DNA of 64,000 bases from the NCBI GenBank assembly GCA_000934455.1, contig KN883679.1:53250-117249 (forward strand), in the 5' to 3' direction. The notes under the pieces are model-generated. The model was not told the origin of the DNA and did no database searches. It saw only the letters and a program-made list of their open reading frames with translations. This stretch comes from Apostichopus parvimensis (Eukaryota > Echinodermata > Holothuroidea > Aspidochirotida > Stichopodidae). Positions within the stretch are counted from its first letter, which is position 1. The number at the start of each line of letters is the position of its first letter. The position numbers and the translations under genes were made by a program. Below are positions 1 through 64,000 of this stretch, piece by piece.

Positions 1-1469
1 AAAGTGGAAGGCTCAAATTTCACTATGTGGGTGGAATTGCAAATGAAGCCACAAGCTCTTGACCTGTTAGCTCTATACAGTATATACCTATACACCTGGG
101 AATAATTTAAAAGACTTTTAACCAAGTATGTATTATCGGCTGTTCTTAACGTATGCTAAAAAGAAACTAAATATAAACAGTTACGGTAAATTTGTCACTC
201 TATGTTGTCTGACGCTGCAAAAGAAAAGCTTTTTATTTGGAGTCTTCTGCCTTTTACTTGCACATCACACATACTTGTTGATACAAAACTTTATACTGAA
301 AAGAAAACAAAATTTAGAATTGCCAAACATTGAGTATGAAATTTGAGCCAATGTATACGAGCAACCAATTAGGACATTTCATGAAACTTTCATGGACTCG
401 TAGTCACACTAAGTCGAAGAACATCTCTTGGAATATATATCATGTTTAATATGTGAGAAACAGTGTAATGTATATAATGAAACAACCACCTTAGTGCATG
501 AGGAAACAATAATTGGAGCAATATATTCACTGAATCTTTGGAAGCAAGGTTAACCAAGCATTTAGTCAACATTTGCTTCCCCTCCCCGCCCCCTCCATCT
601 TCCCCCGCCACCCGCCTTGTCAAAGACTGACAAACAAAAAAACAAGTTCACACATTTCCACATTTAATTACCGCACCTAAAAGTTGAACTACATTTCTAA
701 TAAAATGTGCATGCTACAGTTAACAGAGACAGTTTATCACTTGTTTAAAAGGAATGGCTCTCGGCAATAGAAGGAAATGCAGTTTTATTTAGTTTTATGT
801 ACGGTCCAGTGAAAATATTTTGCAAAACATCATGACAGCGAATGACAACAAACTTTCCAAACTCCTTAAATTTTAGTATATTTTGCAAATTATGACTGAT
901 GGCATATGAAAATGCCTCATGAAATAATTTGGGTGTCTACAACTTATTTTGTATTATGACACGAAACTTTGTCTTTTTCACGTTTTTGTGTTTACATACC
1001 TAACACTATCCTATCATTGTTAGTGTATGGCACAGTGAAGTCTAACCAACTGGGCAGTTCCATGCTTTGTCGGCAAAAAAGGTTTTACCAAAATGTTGTG
1101 GATTTGATTTTCTGCATAAAAGGTGTCTTGTGTTGTTACTTTATGGATTTTCATATTACAAACTCGGAATAAAGTGGTTAAAACCTGTTCAAATTTGTAG
1201 TATATATTTAGGGCTCTTATATTTTAAGTTCAGATAGGCACTTTCACATGTTTATTGTTAGTCCTCCGTACAAATTCAATGGAATTTTACAGTGTGATTT
1301 CCCTCGCATACAGTAAACACATTGAAGAAGTCCCACTGACTTAATTTGTGAAAGTAAAAAGATCGTCAAAGAGCAAGGTTAATTCTTGCCAATGACCAAT
1401 CAAAATCTCCCAAAGATTGTTGGGTTACTCTATAGTATAACTAAGTGTACTACTCGGAATGTACAGCAC

Positions 1470-1640
1470 TGAAAGATGGCCCCGTCGGGCACTGACGGCA
1501 TAACAAAAAGGGCACCATGGCAACCCCTGCCGTCAGCTGGATGTATTTTTCAGGGGCATCTTGGCAAACATTGAGGGTACGATAGCTTTTTGCCATCCGT
1601 GCCTTCGGCTGTGTCAAGCCCTGTGTGTAAGTATGAATAT
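1470..1640. repeat. CpG-containing GC-richer patch with a 9-bp hairpin
   Basis: This patch is richer in G+C and CpG than its AT-rich surroundings. CTGACGGCA at 1492-1500 is the exact reverse complement of TGCCGTCAG at 1528-1536, giving a stem with a 27-base loop. It may be an old transposon or SINE fragment; no diagnostic motif identifies the family. Confidence 0.3.
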
Positions 1641-4279
1641 TATGCAGCTTAATCCATGAGTACTAATGACACAGAATTCATTTCTCTCTATACATGGCCA
1701 AAAGTGCAGATATCAAACTAGCATAGTTACTGACACAAAAATAGTATAGCAAAAGTGTCTGTTGAAGTGTATAGATATATGATGTCCACTACGCAGATAA
1801 AATATATTCCATATCATACTTGAGGGCACAAATTCTTGAGATGGGTTTGAGAATGTCAGGTAATAGTTAAGCAATTGCTGCTGGTTGTATAGGACATTGA
1901 CCTCATTGCATGTCATATTTACTTAATGGTTAACTAGAGGCCTTGAATCCTTTGATATGCTATGCTGCACATAACAGGAGGTACCTGACAAATGGCTTTC
2001 TCTTGGGGTATGTTGAATGAATATCCCATGGGAAGAGATTGAGGCCATTTTTGACATCATACCCATGCAGTATGTCCAAGAGCGTGTGTGTTCTCTCATA
2101 GGGTTGATGCCACATGAACGTGGTTTGAATCAAATGACTAAAAATAAGACTATATATCCCCAAAGTAAGTTTATAGTAGATATAAGAAATATAATTGTTA
2201 CTGGAGAACAGACTGCACGTTTTATATTTCTCATCTCTTTGACTTGTAGCTTAATGCAAGATATCGGGCGAGTGTTGTAATAAACGTGTCAGCAAGATCT
2301 GCTTACATTGCAAGATAGCTGGAACCGTGGAGTAATTATTCCCAAAGATAGGCAAGTTCAATTAGATAATTTAATGTTTCACAGAGGGAAAAATAGTCCC
2401 ATGTGATATGGGAAGTAGCCTGATCACTGAAGTTTGAACAAGAGCGACCATTATTTGACTTTCTAGCATATTTGGGAACAATAACGATGACCTTTAAAGT
2501 ATATATTAATTCAGGTGCAAAAATGAACGGGAAAAAGAGACATATAATCAGTAATTTCTTTCTCCGTTTCCAATGATTTCCCACCAAAAACAGGAAAGAT
2601 AACATTTGACTCCAATCTGAACCAGTTTATAATACTATCCTCCATTATATACCCAGCAGTTGTGTTTTCAATGATTTTGCTTTTCAAGAGCACTTTCAAT
2701 GGAAAACTAAACATGCTTGTTCTACACTGTACTCTGATCATTTGGCAAACAAAGTGGAGCAGCTCATTTGTTTGTTTTAAACTTTTTTGAAGGGCGTATA
2801 TTTTAGGCTGCACAAATGTCAAATATAGCTAGCCTAGATTGTTTCTCCATGTTCTTTTACTACTTTATGTCCACTTTTCCAAGTTGTGTACATATTATAA
2901 TAGTGTATGCCTCAAGGGGTTTTAAAGGTCTCATTTCCTATTGCTATCAGTATATCTGAATTTGCAAACCACCATATGTATGCTTCTTCCGATGTTGTTC
3001 ATGTGGCAATGTAAAACTTGATGACACATGCATTGATGTGCTAGGACATATATCACATGTGCACTGCATGGTGGAGAATTTCAGTTACCAAAATCACCTT
3101 TGTTGATTTTTCACCTGGTTTTGCATGTATGAAAGCTGCATGTATTTTGTGAAACTCAAAGCAACTAATTACTGCTCATCTTGTTGCTTCTTTGTTTTGC
3201 TGTTTCTGAAAAAAGAATACATGAGCCTCCAAGGGAATAAGTAACTGAGGACAGAAAATTGCTTTTAAATTAAGGAGATCTGTATAAACACACATGATGA
3301 TGGCGATGACCAAACCATGCAAGCACCTATAATTCAGTAGGCTTTGCATAATACAGGAGCAAACTGGATGAAAAGAATGAGGGAACGACCGGTATAAAAC
3401 TGCGTTCAAACATACTCCTTGCATCCCTTATAAACTACTTGGTCGTATTATGCTGTATTCCCTCACACTTCTCCATATTTTGATAATATAATTGAGTTAA
3501 AAATTTAACCTGCAGGTCAAAGACTGAAAAGATTGGCCATTTAATGATATAATAGAGCTCTTCAAGTCACTCTAATTAGGACTAAACAATGAAGTAACAT
3601 TTGGCTTTTATAACATAGATTATACATTATTATAGTGATCAAAGCAAACAATTATATCAATTAAAAATTAAATACTTTGCTTCAGAAACTGTGTGTAAAT
3701 TACAGCTGGATGAATAATAAAAGTATCGCCATTTATATTCGCCAAACATGTTATCAACTGTACTGTAGTTTTAGTATGTTAGGAAGTAACATTAGGCTAT
3801 ACCAGCTTGAATACAGTTACAAATATTCCATTCTGCCTGATCCTTCCTTGTTTATAAAGCTGTTATTACATACACATAACATTCCTATCACAAATAAAAA
3901 TAGCATTGTGATCAGCTTTTCATCAAAGCAGAGAGAAAGGGCTACTAAGCTTCCGTTTCGTTGTATAACTTTTACTATAAAGGAAGCTTTACTCCAATCA
4001 GTGTATGTTTTAAGGTCAGAGTATAAAAGACTATGACCGTCTTGAGATGTTTTGAAAAATTTCTTGTTCAACTCTGACTTAATTCAGACTACTTCCAGAG
4101 CTCAGATAACTATTGTATGAATGCTAGAATACCCTTTGCCTCTTGGAGGAAACTAGAGCCCATTGCAGGCCCACCTTAATGTCAATACAGCATTCACTTC
4201 TGCATTAAAAAGCTCTTGAATTACCACTAGAATTACTGGGGTCCTTCTTCCCTTTACAGTATGATGCTTAACAAGTAGA

Positions 4280-4380
4280 TTGCTCTGTGGAATGAGAAGC
4301 TAAGGTCATGACTGTTAATTAATTGAAGATATATTACGTCAGTAAATTAATCATCTGGAAGGCAGGAAGTTTTATCATCC
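4280..4380. promoter_or_regulatory. Candidate enhancer: CRE-like plus homeodomain motifs
   Basis: Within 100 bases there is AAGGTCATGAC (nuclear-receptor half-site-like, about 4301-4312), GTTAATTAATTGA (TAAT cores), TTACGTCA (CREB/ATF-like, 4334-4341) and TAAATTAATCATC. Site density suggests a regulatory element in the kinase intron or 3' flank. Single motifs are common in AT-rich DNA, so this is inference. Confidence 0.25.
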
Positions 4381-6230
4381 AATGTTAATAAATTTTATGG
4401 TGTGGAAAAATAACTGTTTACCTTGTGCCTCAACTGAATCTTAAATGACAAACAGTATGATTGTTATTCAGAGCTCTCTTTACAAAGTCTTGAGGTTAGA
4501 CAGATATGCTATGAGAAAATTCTGGCAAGGATTAAGGACGATATTTTCTTATTGAAGAATGGCAAGTTTGGGCCTGCAATGCACCATATATTGTTCAAAC
4601 ACAGGTTTAATTAACCTAGTTTTAAGTTAAATTAATGATGCATGTTAAGTCAAATCTAATTGGGGATCAAATTAAAGATTTAAATCTGCTATTTGACTTC
4701 TAAGATCATCGCTTACGGGACTGCTGATTGGCCTAAAAAATGGTAATGATAATCCTAATGAGGCATGCCTACTGGAACAAAGGAGCTGAAGTTTAATTAA
4801 ACATTTATGAAATCACCTTTCAGTACTTTCAACAAAAAATTGTAATTAGAATAAAAGGGATAGCATGTGGCACAGCTATAAGTGTTAATTGTGGAGGTAA
4901 GGATATAACTATTTTTACCTGTTATTAATTTTCACCCCCAATTTAGCTACAGGATTCATTGAAACATTTGTCGCTAGCAAAAGTTGTTATATAGTCTACA
5001 TTGATTGGTGGGAATAATTTTATGGATAAGAATCCAAAGGAACTGATCCCCAAAAACTTTTAGAAGCCTGGCTCTAAACTTTCAGTGTAACCTAAAGATC
5101 TTTATTTATGATGGAATGTGGGTTTTCCCCAAAAGTATTCCCAGACAACTGAGTTAATTGAGTTTTCAAACTTCCAGAAAATGAATTATGCAAGTGGTAC
5201 ATTGCAAAGTAAGATGTTGAAGAGGACTAAAGATACATGAAGCTAACATTCTCCTTTATGGAATACACTGTTGCCCAATCCCCACTCCGTGAAAATTCAA
5301 CCAAATCTTTGAGCAAATAGTACCTTTATTAAAAACAAGATGATAATCAGAAGAAAAAGCTATATGCCACTGGAGGCCCTTTAATCATCTCCATGACAAG
5401 TGACTGATGCAATGGGAACTGACATATCTTCTTAGACTAATTAACGGCATGACATTCGCAAAACCTGTCACAATTCATGGTCAGGAACCTTCTGTGATGC
5501 AGGTATCGACAACCAATTATGTTTAAGGAAACCTTGTATGCCGCGCATCACCCAGAGAATAAAGGCCTCTCAAACAGTCTACTTCAAACTTTAAATCAAA
5601 ACAGACAAATTTAATAGGGAAAGGGCCTAACCATTAGGCAACCTAGCAGAGAGCTTTGAGGCCTTAGTTTTTAACCAAGCTCATGTAAATTAAGACTCCT
5701 GTAGTTTACCGTTCATAATTTATTTATTTTTTGTTGAGCATTTGGTTCTAGGTGTAATTAGGCATCATCTGGCATGTGGACCCCACTGAAAGCTCTTTAT
5801 GTATATAATGCCATCTATGTTGAAGATTTACTGATGGAAACCTAGCTTTGATATCAGCTGTAGCATAATTTAAACCTACAGAACTCAGTAGACACTCCTT
5901 TAGGCAAGACCTAATTCAAAAGGAACATTGATATGTTTTCACGAATGCAGTGTTAAAATATATCCGTTATAACAATTGTGATTTGCATCATGTATGTAAT
6001 TTCAACCATTAAAGTCTGCCAATATTTTGCATCTATTGATCTCTATAACATTGTGTCGATTGCTATTTCATGGACAATATAGACTAATTCTTCTCCTTTT
6101 CCTGTAATCTGAGCATGCATGGCATTGCCATGGTTACATATAATTCAAAGTATTAACTTTCTGATTATCCATATTTCACATTGCTTCAATGGTAGCAAAC
6201 CCTATTAAATTAACTACTACTATGGCAACT

Positions 6231-6244
6231 GTTGCTATGGCAAC
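6231..6244 (-). promoter_or_regulatory. RFX X-box-like palindrome
   Basis: GTTGCTATGGCAAC reads on the minus strand as GTTGCC-AT-AGCAAC, a full match to the X-box form GTNRCC(N0-3)RGYAAC. A near match (ATTGCCATGGTTAC) lies at 6124-6137. RFX factors bind such sites in ciliary and immune genes. Function here is not shown. Confidence 0.35.
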
Positions 6245-8982
6245 TGACATAGCTGTATGATGGCCCAACGGGTAAAGGAACTAAAACATCTCATCCTCCC
6301 TATGGGAGCGATGAGAATAACAATTTGTAAGTGATTGAAGTATATTATCATGATGAATTGTCACCATAAAAAGTGTGTCTTTTGAATGAAAATTTCTACT
6401 TTCCAATAAAACTCCTAAACTTAAGAATGCTTTCATAATTACAACTTGGGCACTTCTTCTATGTCCTATCCCACAACTAACTGCTTTGGAAGTCTATCTC
6501 GACTATCTACTTAACAAGATGGCTCAGTTAAGTTATAACAAATATACACAAGGAAGAAGTGTGAATTATACCCACTACCTATGAACAATTTTCCTACAAC
6601 ATTTCCAATACTTGCAATATTAAATTTGAAGTATTAAATCAAACTTTAATATTGGACTGCATGATCAGAGGAAATTGGCTCCTCGACAGAGGGTAAACAA
6701 AGAGGTTTATAGTACACATGGTCGGTTTAACTGGTTCTCGAGATTGCCTTAGAGATCTAGATCAAATCACAAACAGGACTTACTGACGGGAGGGCAGAGG
6801 AGGGTTCAGTATGGAGAGGGGGCAGTTTGAAGGCAAGTTTGACATGTGACTTTGATTTGAGGGAACAACCACAAAATTATCTTTAAAATTTCTGACAGAA
6901 TGGATCACATGTACATTCTGTGCCACAGTATTTGAATGTTTGTCAACAAAGTGCCAGTCTTCTCAACTGACCTTTTTCATGCATTGTTTAATCATAGTGT
7001 TGTTTTTACTCATAACTGTTATAGTTTTTCAACAATAGGGCACTTTTTAATAACAAAATGGGGAAAAAAATATACTTCATTTACACCAGAGAGTGTCAAA
7101 AAGTCTAGTATACATGCAGAGAGCAGCACTTTTTAAAACTAGGCAAGCACACGCCCCTTATGAACCCTCCCACCTTTCTGTTAACAAAACTGTAAATATT
7201 ATAGTATAAGGTTTCTTCTTAACTATTACAAGTGCCCAGAAAGTTTTTGCATCAAGTAACACTTTCTTAGTAAGATTTCGTTCACTAAAGCAAACACATA
7301 AATCACAGCTTCCCCTGATAAAAGTCATTTTTGTATGAATTATACAACATGCTTTATTTTCATAACTACATTCTTTGGTATTTAAGATTTGCAATGACAT
7401 TGAACAACCATCAAGTACAAATTTCCTAACTTCATTTCATCTTTTTTTTTTGGGGGGGGGGTAACATTTCCATGAAATGAGGATGGCTTGCATATAACCA
7501 ATGCATTTCAATAGAACTTTGTAATAGAGAACTTTGTTATAGATAAACTTTTGAGTAACACCCACGAGAAAAGGTATAAAGGGGATCGGCCCCCCTCCCC
7601 CCCACCCCCTCAGCTTAATAAAAAGAGGAGAAAGGAAAGTTAGGTGTGAATGATATTAGCAACTCAGATGTCTGGTGATCCATGAAGAAATTTTTCTGCA
7701 ATGACTCTAACACGCTCTGTTACCTTCCACTTGTAAACTGCTGAGACAATTGGCTCTGCTGTCATACGATTTGGGTAAATGGAAAAGGGGGAAAGAAAAG
7801 AATAAGGAAAGAGCAAACGATCCATGGGTAAGATGAAACCACTTAACATTCTGACGTTGCCAGACTTTCCATTCCCGATCTTTGTTGGCTGTGTAGGTGT
7901 CGGAAGAAAGATGTCAATTGATCAGCAGCGTATATATTACGTGATTTTATAGAATGTCCCACCAGGTTGATGATGCAATGCTGCTTGTCTCATTGCACTG
8001 ACTGATTTTGATCTCTCGTGACATTTTCGACTGCAAGTCGTCCATGTATTTCAGTACAGACCTCGGAGGTTTTTATCTTTATATTTTGCTGAACGTTGGT
8101 TATTAGGCCAAAAAGGGTTAGAGCCATTTGGCATTATATGAAAAAGTCATAAAAGGTGACGCACCTACTAAACTACATAGAAAAGTATCAAAATCACCAT
8201 ACTGACGCAATAAAGAATTATACTTTGCCTCCCCCACCATTCTCCGCCGACATAATGACAAGAAGAACTCACAAACCAAATGATATATAAAGAAAGATTA
8301 TATTGATCCCTGGAATAAAAAACTAGCAAGTAGATCACTTGTTCTCTTTGGCATTTATCAATTTTTAATACTTGTGTTTTTTATTTTTTATTCTATAGTT
8401 TGTTTCAATCAGGTGGCAATGTGCTAGAAGTAGAACAAATTTGACATTATTGCATCATAAAGATTACTTTGTTAACAAATGCCGGTAAACAGACTGAATG
8501 TCACAAACGGATATCACACCTAGGTGAGGCCAGAACATTTCTGCCGTAAGAGTTTTCTGCTGAAATATTTTCAATATTTAGAGCACAGAGAGCCATATTT
8601 TATTAATGCTAACTCCACCCTGTACTGTCCTCTCATATAATCTTTCAAAGCTTATTTATAGTTTGAATACTGCCAGTAAAAACAGTTCCAACTTCTAACC
8701 TAATAGCTGCTCATACTGTCAGTACAAGTGTTCTGAAGCATGACATAAAAGAATAGTTTATAGAACATGTGCAAACTATGTGGTAATTATAATACCCTTT
8801 CTTTTGTTGCATGAAACGCATATTTTTAGACATGGAATTTGAATTTAAAATTCTGACCTGGATACAAACTTTAATAGGTTTTTTTTCTTGTCTACATTAC
8901 CTATCAGTAGACAAATTTACTAATATCACCATTGGAGAGGTCTGGCACTATCACTTTGCAGCCTGAGAATGTTGTTGTTGTC

Positions 8983-9761
8983 NNNNNNNNNNNNNNNNNN
9001 NNNNNNNNNNNNNNNNNNNNNNNNNNNNNNNNNNNNNNNNNNNNNNNNNNNNNNNNNNNNNNNNNNNNNNNNNNNNNNNNNNNNNNNNNNNNNNNNNNNN
9101 NNNNNNNNNNNNNNNNNNNNNNNNNNNNNNNNNNNNNNNNNNNNNNNNNNNNNNNNNNNNNNNNNNNNNNNNNNNNNNNNNNNNNNNNNNNNNNNNNNNN
9201 NNNNNNNNNNNNNNNNNNNNNNNNNNNNNNNNNNNNNNNNNNNNNNNNNNNNNNNNNNNNNNNNNNNNNNNNNNNNNNNNNNNNNNNNNNNNNNNNNNNN
9301 NNNNNNNNNNNNNNNNNNNNNNNNNNNNNNNNNNNNNNNNNNNNNNNNNNNNNNNNNNNNNNNNNNNNNNNNNNNNNNNNNNNNNNNNNNNNNNNNNNNN
9401 NNNNNNNNNNNNNNNNNNNNNNNNNNNNNNNNNNNNNNNNNNNNNNNNNNNNNNNNNNNNNNNNNNNNNNNNNNNNNNNNNNNNNNNNNNNNNNNNNNNN
9501 NNNNNNNNNNNNNNNNNNNNNNNNNNNNNNNNNNNNNNNNNNNNNNNNNNNNNNNNNNNNNNNNNNNNNNNNNNNNNNNNNNNNNNNNNNNNNNNNNNNN
9601 NNNNNNNNNNNNNNNNNNNNNNNNNNNNNNNNNNNNNNNNNNNNNNNNNNNNNNNNNNNNNNNNNNNNNNNNNNNNNNNNNNNNNNNNNNNNNNNNNNNN
9701 NNNNNNNNNNNNNNNNNNNNNNNNNNNNNNNNNNNNNNNNNNNNNNNNNNNNNNNNNNNNN
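8983..9761. other. Assembly gap (779 N)
   Basis: Unknown bases. The left edge is a GTT microsatellite-like run (GTTGTTGTTGTC) and the right edge is ten bases from the exon f donor. The exon carrying the remainder of the calmodulin-binding helix could be inside. Long open frames drawn across this gap are artefacts. Confidence 0.99.
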
Positions 9762-9762
9762 A

Positions 9763-62762
<53,000 letters not shown>

Positions 62763-64000
62763 CTGGGAAAGGAAAGTGGAAAAGAATATTGCCTTTACAT
62801 TTCAAGATATTTGCAATCAAGTATTGAGATGAGATTTTGTTAAGTCGGACAGTAAAAGGAAAGAAATCATGAAATATTAACCAAGAATCTCCAATTATAT
62901 CACACAGAATAAGGGCAGTACATTCATGCTGAACATGTAAAAAACAATTCTAGTATCATCCCAGAAGGTTGTTTTACAACTTACTGCTACGTACATTTAA
63001 CATTAGTTTTGTAGACTGATGTTCTTCTTGCAATTTGATTAATTGTGAATTCATCGATGCTGTTACAATGTTATTACACACAATAAAACTATAGTATTCA
63101 AATTATGCATAAAACATTAATGAATGAAGTGCAATTGCCACAATGTAAGCCTAAACAACATTGTCTCAATATCTCCACAGACACCATGTGTGTTCACAAA
63201 AGTTCAATTGTGTTTTGTAGCTGGGTTTGTACTTTTATTGTTTTTGTACTCTGTAAGTACCACGAGTCCACATTTTCGTGAGAATTACTAGCATAATAAA
63301 AGAGAACAAATTTGTGAAGGAAGACCTGTAAATAGGGTCATATGCTACAGTCTCAGTAGAGGATGTACAAAATGCTTCTGTGGAGACCGCTAACTGCAAG
63401 GTATTAACTGGTATAGCAAAATCTATACATTTATGAAGAACTTTACAGTTTACAGACTGGGGTAGATTATAGCGCATATCAGGCCCATTGCCAGGTCGAG
63501 ACACAGGGGGATGGTGGCACTACATCCACCTTGTTGACTACTGTGATGTGTGCAAATAATTCACAAGAGCATAGCCCCTTACCAGACAAGAATGCATTCG
63601 TTCTGTCTTCACTTTGCTTTCAGCATGCATTGCATTCAGTTTGCATTCAAGACTGCAAATCTGAATGCGTTCATTTTGCATTCGCTTTGCATTCATCTCC
63701 ATAGCGCCGAAATATTTAATTGAGCTTAGCCTTTAAATGCCAAAAAGGAATGCAAATATTTAAATGAGCTTGAGCCCTCAAACGAAAAACATGACCTCCC
63801 TCTGAATGCAAATATTGCATTCACCATGAATGCAAAGACTGTATTCAATAATACATGAATGCAAAGTTTGCATTCACTCTGAATACAAACATTGCACTCA
63901 CTATGAATTCAAAGACTGCATTCAATGCATTATGAATGCAACAATTGCATTCACAATGAATGCAAAGATGGCATTCACTATGAATGGAAAAAAAACCTGT
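62763..64000 (-). other. CaMKI intron upstream of exon a (partial)
   Basis: A pyrimidine stretch and CAG precede exon a. No upstream exon (glycine loop or ATP-site lysine) was found before the window end. The distal 400 bases are a tandem array. Confidence 0.85.
63590..64000. repeat. Palindromic GCATTC/GAATGC tandem array (open at window end)
   Basis: TGAATGCA and TGCATTCA alternate about every 10-25 bases. Many units form perfect 8-bp inverted arms, for example TGAATGCAAAGACTGCATTC. POU octamers ATGCAAAT occur at 63750 and 63806. Inside the array AATATTTAATTGAGCTT (about 63713) and AATATTTAAATGAGCTT (about 63755) are a further direct duplication. The array continues past position 64000. Confidence 0.88.

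Noticed and set aside
8932-8982. Possible terminal CaMKI exon next to the gap (minus strand, CTCAG then GCTGCAAAGTGATAG)
   Set aside because: Only a few residues would be encoded, with no similarity to the expected calmodulin-binding helix.
63235-63504. 89-codon minus-strand frame as the upstream CaMKI exon
   Set aside because: It lacks the glycine loop, the ATP-site lysine and helix C residues expected there.

Overview
This window is intronic-scale eukaryotic DNA: AT-rich, with no dense or operon-like coding, many homopolymer and microsatellite tracts, two assembly gaps (8983-9761 and 36946-37480), and short exons with GT-AG borders. I can support one gene. It lies on the minus strand and encodes a calcium/calmodulin-dependent protein kinase I (CaMKI). 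Six exons (75, 139, 200, 113, 79 and 88 bp, 694 bp in total) run from 62762 down to 9772. All five exon-exon junctions keep the reading frame. Together they encode the kinase from just before the hinge to the autoinhibitory helix, about residues 73-304 of human CaMKI numbering.

Both ends of the gene are missing. The N-terminus (glycine loop, ATP-binding lysine, helix C) lies beyond 64000. The exon that should carry the rest of the calmodulin-binding helix and the C-terminus was not found; it is either in the 779-bp gap just downstream of the last visible exon or beyond position 1.

Layout in transcription order (right to left): 64000-62763 is upstream intron with a palindromic GCATTC-rich tandem array. 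62762-62688 is exon a (hinge). An 11.6-kb intron follows with two copies of a TTAA-flanked MITE-like repeat. 51093-50955 is exon b (catalytic HRD) and 50089-49890 is exon c (DFG, activation loop, APE). A 7.0-kb intron holds a hAT-like short element and a GTCAGA-rich array. 42861-42749 is exon d. A 20.0-kb intron holds a LINE 3' fragment, a tRNA-derived SINE, a 160-bp triplicated repeat and a minisatellite. 22749-22671 is exon e, whose donor is the first element of a local tandem repeat. A 12.8-kb intron holds candidate regulatory clusters. 9859-9772 is exon f. The remaining 1-9771 is intron or 3' flank.

Organism: a metazoan. The CaMKI sequence is close to the deuterostome type. Long introns, a CR1/L2-type LINE tail, a tRNA-SINE and numerous MITEs fit a marine invertebrate deuterostome. 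An echinoderm such as a sea cucumber is my guess; the sequence alone does not prove it. I see no new multi-gene system here. The observations most worth following are the tandem repeat that duplicates a splice-donor-like motif next to exon e, an Ile in place of the usual Met at the kinase gatekeeper, a compact E-box/CRE/M-box cluster at 15466-15497, and several uncharacterised repeat families.
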